From NCBI RefSeq assembly GCF_007997285.1, contig NZ_VORX01000007.1, positions 62,001 to 126,000 on the forward strand: a DNA stretch of 64,000 nucleotides. Direction: 5' to 3'. The notes under the pieces are model-generated. The model did not search any database, was not told where the DNA came from, and saw nothing but the letters and a program-made list of their open reading frames with translations. This document shows positions 9,316 to 19,529 of the stretch, piece by piece. Source of the stretch: Gelidibacter salicanalis. GTDB taxonomy: Bacteria > Bacteroidota > Bacteroidia > Flavobacteriales > Flavobacteriaceae. Position 1 is the stretch's first letter; each line of letters starts with the position of its first letter. The position numbers were made by a program, and so were the translations under genes.

Positions 9316-10890
9316 CTATTTTGCAATGTTTACTGCGCGCGTTTCTCGTATCACAGTAACCTTTACCTGACCTGGGTAAGTCATGTCAGTCTGTATTTTT
9401 TGTGAGATCTCGAAGGATAGATTTGCTGCCTGCTCATCAGAGACACGCTCACTTTCTACCATTACTCTTAACTCACGTCCTGCCTGAATAGCATAAGCTT
9501 TATTGACGCCATTAAACCCAAAGGCTACATCTTCCAAATCTTTCAGTCGTTGGATATAAGAATCTAACACTTGACGTCTTGCGCCTGGTCGAGCTCCTGA
9601 AATAGCGTCACATACCTGAACGATAGGCGCTAGCAAGGTGGTCATTTCAATCTCATCGTGATGGGCACCTATAGCATTGCACACTTCAGGTTTTTCACCG
9701 TATTTCTCAGCCCATTGCATTCCTAAAATAGCGTGAGGTGTTTCCATGTCCGCTTCAGAATCTGGTACTTTTCCAATATCATGAAGTAAACCGGCACGTT
9801 TGGCAATTTTCGGATTCAAGCCTAATTCTGCCGCCATCACCCCACAGAGTTTTGCAACTTCACGTGAATGTTGTAATAAGTTTTGACCATAAGAAGAACG
9901 GTATTTCATACGCCCGACCAACTTAATTAATTCTGGATGCAATCCGTGAATTCCTAAGTCGATCACTGTACGTTTTCCAACTTCAATGATTTCTTGCTCG
10001 ATTTGTTTCTGCGTTTTCTGAACGACTTCTTCAATTTTGGCCGGGTGGATACGTCCATCAGTGACCAATTTATGAAGCGATAAACGGGCAACTTCACGTC
10101 TCACGGAGTCAAAACAGGATAATATGATCGCTTCTGGAGTATCATCCACAATAATCTCTACGCCGGTGGCAGCTTCAATGGCGCGAATGTTTCTACCTTC
10201 TCTACCGATAATACGGCCTTTAACATCGTCAGACTCTATGTTGAATACTGACACACAGTTATCAATAGCTTCTTCCGTACCAATACGCTGAATTGTATTA
10301 ATGATAATTTTCTTTGCGTCTTGCTGGGCCGTTAGCTTCGCTTCTTCCAAAGTGTCCTGAATGTAGGCCATAGCATCAGCCTTAGCTTCATTTTTGAGCG
10401 ACTCCACAAGTTGTGATTTAGCTTCTTCAGCAGACAATCCTGAAATGACTTCAAGCTGCTTAACTTGACTCTTATGTGCTTTATCAACTTCCTCCTTCTT
10501 CTTTTCTAAAAACTCAAGACGAAAGTCATAATCTTTGATTTTCTCTTCTATTTCTTGGGAAAGCTTTTTGTTTTTGGCTAATTCATTAGACACTTGAGAC
10601 TCTTTATCACGGGTGCGCTTTTCAACTTCTGCTATTTTTTTATCACGGGAAAGAATAATCTTCTCGTGTTCAGATTTTAATTCAATAAATTTTTCCTTTG
10701 CTTGTAAAAGTTTGTCTTTTTTTATCGATTCGCCTTCAGAATTAGCTTGTTTTATGATCGAATTAGATTCGTCCTGTGCGTTTTTAATCAGCTTAGAAGC
10801 ATTATTCTTTTCAAGTGTTTTTGCAATAATAAAGCCGAGTATGATGCCCAGTATTGCCCCTCCAACAATTAATAAAATTGTATTTTCCAT
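9316..10890 (-). CDS. rny: Ribonuclease Y
   Basis: Membrane-anchored endoribonuclease that starts mRNA decay. It has 524 residues: one N-terminal transmembrane helix ([19 protein letters not shown]), a long charged coiled coil (about 30-200), a KH RNA-binding domain ([16 protein letters not shown] near 225), and an HD phosphohydrolase domain with the metal-binding HD in LLHDIGK. Length and order match the family (about 520 residues). It follows the zapA/6S RNA locus on the same strand. Confidence 0.96.
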   Translation of the reverse strand: MENTILLIVGGAILGIILGFIIAKTLEKNNASKLIKNAQDESNSIIKQANSEGESIKKDKLLQAKEKFIELKSEHEKIILSRDKKIAEVEKRTRDKESQVSNELAKNKKLSQEIEEKIKDYDFRLEFLEKKKEEVDKAHKSQVKQLEVISGLSAEEAKSQLVESLKNEAKADAMAYIQDTLEEAKLTAQQDAKKIIINTIQRIGTEEAIDNCVSVFNIESDDVKGRIIGREGRNIRAIEAATGVEIIVDDTPEAIILSCFDSVRREVARLSLHKLVTDGRIHPAKIEEVVQKTQKQIEQEIIEVGKRTVIDLGIHGLHPELIKLVGRMKYRSSYGQNLLQHSREVAKLCGVMAAELGLNPKIAKRAGLLHDIGKVPDSEADMETPHAILGMQWAEKYGEKPEVCNAIGAHHDEIEMTTLLAPIVQVCDAISGARPGARRQVLDSYIQRLKDLEDVAFGFNGVNKAYAIQAGRELRVMVESERVSDEQAANLSFEISQKIQTDMTYPGQVKVTVIRETRAVNIAK

Positions 10891-10987
10891 GTTTAGTTTA
10901 GTTTATAAAAATTCTGACATCAATTAAGACCCGGATATCAACAGGCTTAGCATAACAAAACATTTGGTTGAAAATGTTCAGTCTAAG

Positions 10988-11162
10988 CAAAAAAAAAGCC
11001 TACATCAGCTTCGAATTTAGTATAAACTCCTTAAAAACAAGTATAGGGCTAACAAGCTGATCAAAAATCTGCTCAAAGGCAGCTCGATTTTACAACTTAA
11101 ACTCACCCTTTTTAAAGAAATAATGTTGAGTTTATCAAATAAATAACTAATGTAGGCAGTAA
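10988..11162 (-). ncRNA. ssrS: 6S RNA (flavobacterial type)
   Basis: Between zapA and rny, the minus strand carries a roughly 165-base segment closed by GCCTACAT (11150-11157) and ATGTAGGC (10998-11005), with a U-tract of eight or more right after the 3' arm. Inside are AAACTCA/TGAGTTT and CTGC/GCAG hairpins that leave a large central bubble. This is the architecture of 6S RNA, which binds the housekeeping RNA polymerase. In many bacteria ssrS lies next to zapA, and a 6S-Flavo family is known for this phylum. Structure and position are seen; identity is inference. Its own 3' stem plus U-tract acts as terminator. Confidence 0.72.
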
Positions 11163-11183
11163 CCTATTTTATTTTAAAGAACG

Positions 11184-11477
11184 TCAAGAGCTTAAATGTG
11201 AGTGAAGAAGATCGTCTAAAGCGGATAATCTATTTTTGACATCTTCACTAACATTGTCTTTATCTATTGTTTTCTGTTCCACTTGAGAAGCAAATTGTAA
11301 AGCACACATGGCTAAAACATCTTGTTTGTCCCTCACGGAATAATTTTGCTCAAATTGACCAATCATAGATTCAATTTTCTTAGCGGCTTTACGCAATCCT
11401 TCTTCTTGTCCTGGTGCAATCGTTAGCGGATACACTCTGTTAGCAATGGATAGCTTAATTTTTAGCTGTTCTGACAT
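11184..11477 (-). CDS. zapA: Cell division protein ZapA
   Basis: Small FtsZ-ring stabilising protein of 97 residues: an N-terminal globular part (KLSIANRVYPLTIAPGQEEGL, split here by a gap-free beta-alpha pattern) followed by a C-terminal helix with the conserved DVLAMCALQFA-type segment. I chose ATG 11477; a TTG codon directly in front would add one residue and is less likely. It is preceded 17 bases upstream by a coiled-coil gene and followed by the 6S-like RNA, so one transcript probably carries all three. Confidence 0.9.
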   Translation of the reverse strand: MSEQLKIKLSIANRVYPLTIAPGQEEGLRKAAKKIESMIGQFEQNYSVRDKQDVLAMCALQFASQVEQKTIDKDNVSEDVKNRLSALDDLLHSHLSS

Positions 11478-11494
11478 CAAATACTATGCTTACA

Positions 11495-11785
11495 TTATTC
11501 AGATAATTGTGCTATACAATGATCTATATCTTTTATTAATGTATTTATCTTGAGCTTTGTCTCTCGTTTATTTTCATCACTGCCCAACATTGAATTCGCA
11601 ATTTTGAGGGCTTCATATTTTTCAACCCAAGAGCTCAAAGCTTCTTGCTGCTGAATGATTTTTTGCTGATAACTAGCCAATTCTTCAGAAAGCTTAACAT
11701 TGGTCTGGTTTAAAACCTCCTGCTTGTGTAAAACTTTGCTGATTTTATTCTCTAAAGCATCAACGATATCTTCAACTTTACTCAT
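11495..11785 (-). CDS. Small coiled-coil protein encoded with ZapA
   Basis: 96 residues, nearly all predicted heptad helix (ALENKISKVLHKQEVL..., then a Gln/Glu-rich stretch), with no signal peptide or membrane segment. It is the first gene of the zapA operon with a good promoter upstream. Position and a long coiled coil suggest a partner of ZapA in Z-ring bundling, by analogy with ZapB. I see no sequence signature of ZapB, so the name is not used. Starts at ATG 11785. Confidence 0.75.
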   Translation of the reverse strand: MSKVEDIVDALENKISKVLHKQEVLNQTNVKLSEELASYQQKIIQQQEALSSWVEKYEALKIANSMLGSDENKRETKLKINTLIKDIDHCIAQLSE

Positions 11786-11809
11786 TTACAAATTTCAATA
11801 CTGATGTAA

Positions 11810-11840
11810 CAAAGTTAACATACCTTATCAAAAATCGCAA
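11810..11840 (-). promoter_or_regulatory. Bacteroidota-type promoter of the coiled-coil/zapA operon
   Basis: On the minus strand TTG (11840-11838), then 20 bases, then TAACTTTG (11817-11810), a full match to TTG-N17-23-TAnnTTTG. It ends 24 bases before the start codon. Confidence 0.55.
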
Positions 11841-12129
11841 TTGTTTTGTCATAAATTTTGAAAATTTTTAAAGTCATAATTTTAAACCACTTACCTCTGT
11901 TAAAGTTAACTATGCATTACAGCTTTTCCCAAAAAATAAACCAGACAACACTTTACTATAACTGAGTTGTTGAAAACACAGTACGAAAAATTAGAAATTA
12001 GAGTTAATAAATAGAATAAATTCAATAGGACATCCTTGCCAATTATGCTTTAACATGGGGCAACGATAAACCGCATTACTTTAGGCACTCCTAACTTTTT
12101 TTAATAATTTTAGCTTTTTAAATTTAACT
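11841..12129. other. Intergenic stretch before the M23 peptidase gene
   Basis: Divergent gap between the zapA operon and the M23 peptidase gene. It is AT-rich with no open frame worth calling and no clear plus-strand promoter. TAATTTTA near 12105 is only a partial match to the -7 element. Confidence 0.4.
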
Positions 12130-13815
12130 ATGAAATTTTTATTTATCCCTCTTCTTATCAGCTCTTTTGCATTTGCTCAAGTAGACTATCCTACGGATTA
12201 TTTTAGAAGTCCTTTAGACATTCCAATCATTCCTTCTGGTACTTTTGGCGAATTGAGAACCAACCACTTTCACGCAGGTTTGGACATCAAAACCCAGCAA
12301 CGTGAAGGTCACAATGTATACACAGTTGCAGAGGGTTACGTCAGCCGAATTAAAGTATCACATTATGGATATGGAAAGGTGATTTACATCACCCACCCAA
12401 ATGGCTACACCAGTGTATACGGACACCTTTCCAGTTATGCGCCTATATTAGAAGCTTATGTAAAAGCGGCGCAATATAAAAACGAATCTTATGAAGTGGA
12501 ATTATTTCCTGCCGTGGATGAGTTAAAAGTAAATCAGGACGAAATCATAGCGTATTCAGGAAATACTGGAAGTTCTGGCGGCCCGCATTTACATTTTGAA
12601 ATTCGGGACCAGCAAGAACGTACCATCAACCCTTTATTATTCGGCCTAGAAGTTCAGGATAAAAAGACACCTTATGTCAGAGGCATTTATGCGTATACCA
12701 AAGATGATCAATCATCCGTAAACGGGAAAACAGGCCGGGTGGAATTGCGACTGATCCCTACTAAAACAAAAGATTATACTGTAGAAAGTGTGACTGCGCA
12801 TGGCACCATCGGGTTTGGAATTGTCAGTTATGATTCGCAGGATTTGGCGGTCAACCAAAACGGTATTAACGGATTGGAAACTTTCTTTAATGGGCATAAA
12901 AAGTTTGAAATGGATTTTAACCGATTTTCATTCACAGAATCCAGACATATCAATAGGTTTTTAGATTATGAATTTTTTAAAACCAAAAGAAATCGTATTC
13001 AAAAGCTGTTTGTCGAGCAAGGCAACGTGCTCAGTATGTATCAAAACCTCGATAATAACGGCTATGTGATAATTGAAGACAGTACTGCTTCTGTGTACAA
13101 GATTCGCATCAAGGATTTTCATGACAATGAATCCTGGGTTACCATTCCTATTAACGGAAAAACAACACCCACAACCCCAACCCTTGTGGATACTACTGCT
13201 AAAACCTACATATTTTCGGACCAACCTACCAATCTTAACGAGTCCAACGTTAGTGTCTTTATTCCGGCAAACAGCTTTTATGAGGATGCCTTTATCGATT
13301 TTAAAGTGCGTAATGACACCTTATATTTACATAAAGACATTATACCGCTTCAAAAAAATATTACCATTACCTACGATGTCAGTAAATACAAAAATGCTGA
13401 AAAGGATAAATTATATATTGCTGAACTCATCGGCTCTCGAAATTACCCTAGTTACCTAAATACAAAAAGGAACGGCGATATACTAACGGCTTCTTCCAAC
13501 GCATTAGGCACCTATGCTTTGGTGATGGACACTCAAGGCCCAAATATATCAGCAACAAACTTTCAGGATGGAAAATGGTTGAGCAATTTTCGCTATCTTA
13601 AATTCAAAATCACAGATAACCTATCAGGAATCAGTAATTACAGAGCAACTATTAACGGGAAATTCATTTTAGTTGAATATGAGTACAAGACCAACACCTT
13701 AACCTTCGATTTTAACGATAATGTGGTCACCGATACTAAAAATGAAGTAAAACTTGTCGTTACTGATAACGTAGGAAATAGCTCTACATTTGAAGCAACA
13801 TTTTTTAGAAAATAA
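12130..13815 (+). CDS. M23-family metallopeptidase (LytM/peptidoglycan endopeptidase type)
   Basis: 561 residues. A signal peptide (MKFLFIPLLISSFAFAQ) is followed at once by an M23 domain: the zinc ligands are in HFHAGLDI (residues near 40) and HLHFEI (near 155), with the GNTGSSGGPHLHFE active-site block. The long C-terminal part contains beta-rich, Ig-like segments that probably position the enzyme in the envelope. Likely cleaves peptidoglycan cross-links in the periplasm; unlike regulatory LytM proteins, the metal ligands appear intact. A TonB receptor gene follows 10 bases after its stop, so the two are likely cotranscribed. Confidence 0.9.
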   Translation: MKFLFIPLLISSFAFAQVDYPTDYFRSPLDIPIIPSGTFGELRTNHFHAGLDIKTQQREGHNVYTVAEGYVSRIKVSHYGYGKVIYITHPNGYTSVYGHLSSYAPILEAYVKAAQYKNESYEVELFPAVDELKVNQDEIIAYSGNTGSSGGPHLHFEIRDQQERTINPLLFGLEVQDKKTPYVRGIYAYTKDDQSSVNGKTGRVELRLIPTKTKDYTVESVTAHGTIGFGIVSYDSQDLAVNQNGINGLETFFNGHKKFEMDFNRFSFTESRHINRFLDYEFFKTKRNRIQKLFVEQGNVLSMYQNLDNNGYVIIEDSTASVYKIRIKDFHDNESWVTIPINGKTTPTTPTLVDTTAKTYIFSDQPTNLNESNVSVFIPANSFYEDAFIDFKVRNDTLYLHKDIIPLQKNITITYDVSKYKNAEKDKLYIAELIGSRNYPSYLNTKRNGDILTASSNALGTYALVMDTQGPNISATNFQDGKWLSNFRYLKFKITDNLSGISNYRATINGKFILVEYEYKTNTLTFDFNDNVVTDTKNEVKLVVTDNVGNSSTFEATFFRK

Positions 13816-13825
13816 CACGCATTCT

Positions 13826-16288
13826 TTGAAACTAGATTCTTACTTGTTGCGCCTCGTCATCCTGTTATTGCCCTTTTTGGGGTGGTCACAAACTGCAACT
13901 ATAAAAGGAGTAGTGTTGAATGCTGCCAATGTACCCGTTGATAATGCTAACGTTACGGCAAACGGTACCGGTACAACCACGAACGCATACGGTTTTTACG
14001 AACTTAAAATCCTTGCAGAAAGCGATGTAACCGTGATTTTTACGCATCTTCTATATAAACGTGTCCTAGTTAACTTCAACCTTAAGAACGGACAGGTTAT
14101 AGAATTTAATCCGGTCATGAACTTGAATGTAGAGCAAATTGCTACCGTTGTCATCAATAGCAACCAACGCCAATCAGTAGCCGGAGTTACAAGCATAGCA
14201 CCGGATGTGCTCAGAAACATTAAAGGTGCACAACCTGGGGTTGAGAACATTTTAAAAACCTTACCTGGGGTCAACATTTCAAATGAGCTGAGCACTCAAT
14301 ACTCCGTACGCGGTGGAAATTTTGACGAAAATCTGGTGTACGTTAATGAAATTGAAGTCTACCGCCCTTTTTTAGTACGCTCAGGACAACAAGAAGGTCT
14401 AAGCTTTGTCAATACAGATTTAGTGCAGAATATCGAATTCTCCGCTGGGGGATTTCAAGCCAAATATGGCGACAAACTGTCTTCAGCTTTAGATATTACC
14501 TATAAGAATCCCATCAAATTTGGGTTGAATGCGGAAGCTTCCTTATTGGGCGGCAGTGTTTCTGCGGAAGCAGTAACGAAAGATTCAAAGCTATCGGGCA
14601 TTATAGGATTGCGTTATAGAGACAACAGTTTAATTTTAAATTCTTTAGAAACAGAAGGCACTGTTAAACCTGTTTTTGCCGATGCTCAGACTTATATAAC
14701 CTATAAGTTCTCTGATAAATTTCAGCTTAATTTCTTAGGAAATATTTCTAGCAACTCCTATACCTTTCAGCCTCAAAACCGACAGACTAATTTTGGAACT
14801 ATTGACGATCCCAAAGCATTATTAGTCTATTATGAAGGTCAGGAAAAAGATAATTACAACACTTACTTTGGAGCATTTAAGGCCAATTATTTTGCCAGTG
14901 ATGCACTCACTCTTAAACTTATCGCAGCTACATATCACACCACTGAAGAAGAGTATTTTGATATATTGGCCCAATACCGTTTAGGGGAAGTCAACAGTAA
15001 TATAGGCGATGAAAATTTAGGTGAAGTAGAATTTAGTGAAGGTATCGGATCGCAGCTGACCCACGCTAGAAATGACTTGGACGCTTTAATAAGCACAATT
15101 GAACATAAGGGCGATTATAAACTGAATAATCATACTTTTGAGTGGTCCATTAAATACACCCATGAAGATATTCGGGATCGCTTGGTGGAATGGGAAGTTA
15201 TTGACTCGGCAGGATTTTCAATCAATCCGCCTAATTTGAATATTGTCAAAGACCAACCTTACCAACCGTATCAGGGACCGTTAGTAGCATTTCAAAATGT
15301 ACGCGCTACAAACCAGGTCCAAATTGATCGCTTTCAGGCTTATGCGCAATGGAGCAAACGTTCAGAATTGGGCTCGAATGACGTGTTTTATAATTTTGGA
15401 GTGAGAGCACATCATTGGACCGTCAATGGCGACGGCATTAAAAGCAGTGCACAAACGGTGTTTAGTCCGAGAGGACAATTTGCTATTAAACCTGATTGGG
15501 ACAAAGATATATTGTTCAGAATTGCAGGCGGCGTGTATTACCAACCCCCTTTCTATAGGGAGCTACGCGATTCGTCCGGAATTGTCAGACCAGATGTCAA
15601 AGCCCAGAAATCCATTCATCTGGTTTTAGGGAATGAATACAGCTTTAAAATGTGGGACCGCCCGTTCAAACTGGTTTCTGAAGCCTATTATAAACATATG
15701 ACAGATGTCAATCCCTACACCTTAGAGAATGTCCGTATTCGGTATCGCGCCTCTAATAATGCAAAGGCTTATGCTTACGGGGTAGATTTACGATTGAACG
15801 GCGAATTTGTTCCGGGCACGGAATCTTGGTTCAGTTTTGGGTATCTTAAAACCGAAGAGAATATTGGAGATCGCGGTTATATCTCCCGACCTACGGATCA
15901 GCGTTTAAAATTTGGTGTGTTGTTTCAAGACTACGTACCAAACATTCCGGAGTTAAAAGTGTATCTCAATTTGGTGTACAACACCGGTGTTCCTGGAGGA
16001 TCTCCGAGTTATGCTGATCCATATGACTACCAAAATAGATTGCGCGATTATAAGCGTGCTGATGTTGGGTTTTCCTATGCCATTATTGATCGGAACAAAA
16101 CCTACAGTTCCCAATGGAAGAACAAGCTTAAAGAGTTAACCATTGGGGTTGAAGTTTTTAATATGTTCGATGTTCAGAACGCGATCACCAACACCTGGGT
16201 GAGAGATGTGTACAGCAAACGCCAATATGCCATCCCCAATTACCTGAGTCCGCGTGTTTTTAATGTGCGGTTAGCGATGAAGTTATAA
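13826..16288 (+). CDS. TonB-dependent outer-membrane receptor with N-terminal carboxypeptidase-D-like domain
   Basis: About 820 residues. I chose TTG 13826, which gives a compact signal peptide (LLRLVILLLPFLGWSQ) 10 bases after the upstream stop. A TTG at 13790 would overlap the M23 gene and push the signal peptide inward. The mature part starts with a CarboxypepD-reg-like domain (TIKGVVLNAANVPVDNANV), then the plug (LKTLPGVNISNELSTQYSVRGGNFDENLVYVNEI, quoted here only by its key elements PGV, SVRGG and NEIEVYRP) and a long beta-barrel. It lacks the usual C-terminal Phe, ending in MKL. Substrate unknown; no SusD-like gene follows, so a glycan PUL is unlikely. Confidence 0.88.
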   Translation: MKLDSYLLRLVILLLPFLGWSQTATIKGVVLNAANVPVDNANVTANGTGTTTNAYGFYELKILAESDVTVIFTHLLYKRVLVNFNLKNGQVIEFNPVMNLNVEQIATVVINSNQRQSVAGVTSIAPDVLRNIKGAQPGVENILKTLPGVNISNELSTQYSVRGGNFDENLVYVNEIEVYRPFLVRSGQQEGLSFVNTDLVQNIEFSAGGFQAKYGDKLSSALDITYKNPIKFGLNAEASLLGGSVSAEAVTKDSKLSGIIGLRYRDNSLILNSLETEGTVKPVFADAQTYITYKFSDKFQLNFLGNISSNSYTFQPQNRQTNFGTIDDPKALLVYYEGQEKDNYNTYFGAFKANYFASDALTLKLIAATYHTTEEEYFDILAQYRLGEVNSNIGDENLGEVEFSEGIGSQLTHARNDLDALISTIEHKGDYKLNNHTFEWSIKYTHEDIRDRLVEWEVIDSAGFSINPPNLNIVKDQPYQPYQGPLVAFQNVRATNQVQIDRFQAYAQWSKRSELGSNDVFYNFGVRAHHWTVNGDGIKSSAQTVFSPRGQFAIKPDWDKDILFRIAGGVYYQPPFYRELRDSSGIVRPDVKAQKSIHLVLGNEYSFKMWDRPFKLVSEAYYKHMTDVNPYTLENVRIRYRASNNAKAYAYGVDLRLNGEFVPGTESWFSFGYLKTEENIGDRGYISRPTDQRLKFGVLFQDYVPNIPELKVYLNLVYNTGVPGGSPSYADPYDYQNRLRDYKRADVGFSYAIIDRNKTYSSQWKNKLKELTIGVEVFNMFDVQNAITNTWVRDVYSKRQYAIPNYLSPRVFNVRLAMKL

Positions 16289-16336
16289 GTTGTTTCTCCC
16301 GTAACTTCGGTTTAAGAATAATTTCAGCAAAACATT

Positions 16337-17476
16337 TTAAATAAAATCCTTTAATACTGAAATCACATAATCAACTTCTGCTTGGGTATTAAAACGCGAA
16401 AATGAAAACCGTACTGAAGGCTTCATTAAATAATCAGCCGTTAATATTTCAGAGAGGACGTGCGAATTTTGATTGCTTCCACTTTGACAAGCCGATCCTT
16501 TTGAGCAGGCAATCCCTTTCAAATCCAATTGAAAATGCAGCATCCCTCCTTTCTCCGGGGCAATGGGCAAACACACGTTAATAACCGTATAAGTACTATT
16601 CTCTGCATTTTCGCAATTACCATTAAAAGTTATGTCTGGTGATAAGTTTTTCAACTGCTCAATAAAATAGGCTTTTAGTTCAGAAATTTGCTTGCGTTCA
16701 GCCTCAAGATTTTCATAACTGAGTTTAAGGGCAGTTTCCATCCCTACTATATTGTGGATGGCTTCAGTACCCGCGCGATAGCCCCGTTCTTGTTCCCCAC
16801 CAAATATGGAGGCTTTAATGCCAGATCCTTTACGTATAAAGGCAAAACCAACCCCTTTTGGACCGTGGAATTTATGGGCGCTAGCCGCGATAAAATCGAC
16901 AGGAATAGACTGTAGATTTAACTGATAATGACTTACAGATTGGACGGTATCACTATGGAATAGGGCCTGATGTGCTTTACATAAAACAGCAACTTTCTGA
17001 AGGTCCAATGTATTGCCAATCTCATTATTAATGTGCATCAGGCTCACCAATGTTTGGTCTGACGTTTGCAAAAGACCCTCAAGATCTTGTAAATCGACCA
17101 CCCCGTGTTTTAATAACTTAACATACTTTACGGAGATATTGTATTCTTTTTGAAGCTGCTCCACCGTATGCAATACCGCATGATGCTCCAATTTACTCGT
17201 AATGATTGTGGTAACTCCCAAATCTCTTACAGCACTCCGCAACACTAAATTATCCGCTTCCGTGCCTCCGGCCGTAAATACGATTTCTGAAGCATGGACA
17301 TTAAAAAATGAAGCAATGGTCTTTCTTGAGGTTTCAATTAACGATTTAGCAGACCGTCCCAATCCATGTGTAGAAGAAGCATTACCATAATATTGGCGCA
17401 TCACTTCCGTCATCTTTTCAATAACTTCATCTCGCATGGGTGTTGTTGCTGCATTATCAAAATAAACCTGTGTCAT
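16337..17476 (-). CDS. Cysteine desulfurase (IscS/NifS family)
   Basis: PLP enzyme that takes sulfur from cysteine as an enzyme-bound persulfide for Fe-S clusters and tRNA thiolation. It has 379 residues with YFDNAATTPM at the N-terminus, the PLP Lys in ASAHKFHGPKG near 204, and the mobile active-site Cys in KGSACQSGSNQNS near 327, the extended loop of the group I (IscS-like) type. It stands alone, without iscU or a suf cluster, so its acceptor cannot be read from context. Confidence 0.92.
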   Translation of the reverse strand: MTQVYFDNAATTPMRDEVIEKMTEVMRQYYGNASSTHGLGRSAKSLIETSRKTIASFFNVHASEIVFTAGGTEADNLVLRSAVRDLGVTTIITSKLEHHAVLHTVEQLQKEYNISVKYVKLLKHGVVDLQDLEGLLQTSDQTLVSLMHINNEIGNTLDLQKVAVLCKAHQALFHSDTVQSVSHYQLNLQSIPVDFIAASAHKFHGPKGVGFAFIRKGSGIKASIFGGEQERGYRAGTEAIHNIVGMETALKLSYENLEAERKQISELKAYFIEQLKNLSPDITFNGNCENAENSTYTVINVCLPIAPEKGGMLHFQLDLKGIACSKGSACQSGSNQNSHVLSEILTADYLMKPSVRFSFSRFNTQAEVDYVISVLKDFI

Positions 17477-17671
17477 AACTATAATTTGTAGTGAATATTG
17501 GGGTGTAGCTCTTAAAATTACTTGAGATTCTAAGTATCCTTTTACACATATTCGAGTTTTGTGTTCGTACTAAATATATATATGTGTAAGCCGGAGAATC
17601 GCTTGTGATATGCAAAAATACTCCAAATAAAATTATTTGAGAGATGAGACGTTATAAATTAGAGAATGCCT

Positions 17672-17679
17672 TATTTTTG
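17672..17679 (+). promoter_or_regulatory. Putative -7 promoter element
   Basis: TATTTTTG matches TAnnTTTG, 11 bases before the ATG at 17691. No -33 element can be seen. The close spacing implies a very short leader. Confidence 0.4.
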
Positions 17680-17690
17680 TGGCTTAATTG

Positions 17691-18608
17691 ATGGAAATGC
17701 AAAGAATTATTTACTTTTTAAGTTTGAGCCTACTATTGGTAGCGTGTGACGATGGCGATATTATTAATGTAGAATTGGATTTTGACAAACAACTCGCCAT
17801 GTGCGGTTTGGATGCATCGGTTTATTTTTTATATGACACGAAAACAGATCCATCAGAATCGTTGAGCTTAATATTCCCTAATAACTCCACAACCCGACTT
17901 ATTTTTGATCCGGAAACGAATAATTACGCCAGTACTTTCGAAATTAACGGGTCGAGCACAAAGTTTAATTATAGAACTTACGATGGCAACCCTGAAAATT
18001 TGATTTGTAATCTGTTGCCAGATGCCAACACCAACATAATTAATGATTACGCTGCCACATCAGGCATTGTGACTACTTTGACGACGTTTATCGACGATGA
18101 TGCTGACGGAATCCCATCAGCTTTTGAAGATGAAAATTCAGATGGTGATAACAATCCTGCAACCAATCCTACCGACTCAGATGGTGATGGGATACCGGAT
18201 TATTTAGACGCTGACGATGACAATGATAATGTATTGACCAAAAATGAAGGTCACAACTATTCCGAAGCTGACGGCTTATCAAAGGCACAAGATACAGATG
18301 GGGATGGCATACCAGATTACTTAGATAATGACGATGATGGCGACGGTATATTGACTAATTTAGAAGATGAAAATCGCAACGGTAACCCTAGAGATGATTT
18401 TGATGAAGCTACTGACACACCATCAGTTCCGAGGTATTTAAATAAAGTTTCCAAAGATAATTTTGATTACAAGGAGTTTAACCCAAACACTTACCAACGC
18501 ATCATCACCGTAAAATTTCAAATTAAAAATGTCAACTTGGACATTATCAGTTTAACGGATATCGATTTTGGAACTTTTACACAGACTTATACGATTGAAA
18601 CTGAGTAA
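17691..18608 (+). CDS. Lipoprotein with calcium-type (thrombospondin type 3-like) Asp repeats
   Basis: 305 residues. The N-terminus has a short hydrophobic run and a lipobox ([10 protein letters not shown]), so it is a lipoprotein. Residues about 135-230 are rich in Asp with repeats of the form [19 protein letters not shown] and [19 protein letters not shown], the pattern of calcium-binding TSP3-like repeats. The rest has no family I recognise. Probably a surface or outer-membrane lipoprotein; function unknown. ATG 17691 is used rather than the TTG directly before it. Confidence 0.82.
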   Translation: MEMQRIIYFLSLSLLLVACDDGDIINVELDFDKQLAMCGLDASVYFLYDTKTDPSESLSLIFPNNSTTRLIFDPETNNYASTFEINGSSTKFNYRTYDGNPENLICNLLPDANTNIINDYAATSGIVTTLTTFIDDDADGIPSAFEDENSDGDNNPATNPTDSDGDGIPDYLDADDDNDNVLTKNEGHNYSEADGLSKAQDTDGDGIPDYLDNDDDGDGILTNLEDENRNGNPRDDFDEATDTPSVPRYLNKVSKDNFDYKEFNPNTYQRIITVKFQIKNVNLDIISLTDIDFGTFTQTYTIETE

Positions 18609-18681
18609 TATTTTCATTTACTTCGATCGTTGCTATTCAACTTTTATCCAATATAAAAAACTTGGGATAAAACTTTAATAT

Positions 18682-19236
18682 TTACATATTCTGATAAACA
18701 TAAACTTCTGTAGCCCCTAATCCATATTTTTGAAAATCGGCAGCATAAAATTTGACATTGTCATAACGACTAAAGAGTGTTTCTAACTCCATTTTTAGCA
18801 CGCCTTCTCCCACACCGTGTATAAACACAATCTTTTGTATGCGTTTATTGATCGCAAATTCCAACTTATGGCGCGCAGTATCCAGTTGCAGGGTTAACAT
18901 ATCATAATTGGATAAATGGCGTTGATTTTCGGTGAGATTATGAATGTGCAAATCCACTTCCATAGCGGGCTGACTGCGTTCTTTGGGTTTTACACGTACA
19001 GACTTTCGTTTGCCGGGTTGTTCCTTCTCTGAAAGCACTTCGTCAAAAGAATGGTCCGCAAAAATACTAGATCTCATAGTATCCTTTTCTGCCATTTTCA
19101 GCAACTCAGATTCTTGAAAATCCATCAAAAATCCATCTTCAGTATCGATAAAAATAGTTTTTCCTTCAATTTTTGAAACCGTACCGGAAATGGCTTCATC
19201 CAACACAGTAACCTTATCCCCTACTTTTAAGTTCAT
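18682..19236 (-). CDS. DUF2027/Smr-domain protein (MutS2-like C-terminal region)
   Basis: 184 residues. An N-terminal SH3-like strand region (LKVGDKVTVLDEAISGTVSKI) is followed by a charged linker and a C-terminal Smr domain with the characteristic VDLHIHNL and FIHGVGEGVLKMEL motifs (about 95-180). Smr domains bind or nick nucleic acid. This protein lacks the MutS ATPase part, so it is not MutS2 itself. Its start codon overlaps the stop of a small membrane protein gene, suggesting translational coupling. Nucleic-acid role is inferred from the domain. Confidence 0.85.
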   Translation of the reverse strand: MNLKVGDKVTVLDEAISGTVSKIEGKTIFIDTEDGFLMDFQESELLKMAEKDTMRSSIFADHSFDEVLSEKEQPGKRKSVRVKPKERSQPAMEVDLHIHNLTENQRHLSNYDMLTLQLDTARHKLEFAINKRIQKIVFIHGVGEGVLKMELETLFSRYDNVKFYAADFQKYGLGATEVYVYQNM

Positions 19237-19436
19237 GATTTATCAGTATTATCAGAGGTCATTTCTGAATCATTTTTGCTAGGTATGTTTTTCGAAAGTC
19301 GGTAGACCCCAATCATCAAGATAACGATACCTCCAATAAGAATGTATTCATTTTGCTCCGTTCCAGCCTTTGCGTATATAGCAATAATGCCACCAATAAG
19401 AATGAGCAAAAAGTTTATGAGTCGTGACAATTTCAT
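19233..19436 (-). CDS. Small two-helix membrane protein
   Basis: 67 residues if started at ATG 19436 (MKLSRLINFLLILIGGIIAI), which puts the first membrane helix at the very N-terminus. An in-frame ATG at 19475 would add 13 residues. There are two hydrophobic helices, then a polar tail rich in Asp, Asn and Ser. The gene overlaps the Smr gene by four bases (ATGA), so both are likely translated from one mRNA. No family recognised. Confidence 0.72.
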   Translation of the reverse strand: MKLSRLINFLLILIGGIIAIYAKAGTEQNEYILIGGIVILMIGVYRLSKNIPSKNDSEMTSDNTDKS

Positions 19437-19529
19437 GCGTTCAATGATTAAATTATGAACTACGAAATTACACATTTAGAACTAAAAAATCAGCGGTTCT
19501 GCACAAATCTAGGTTGAAAAATTCTGAGA

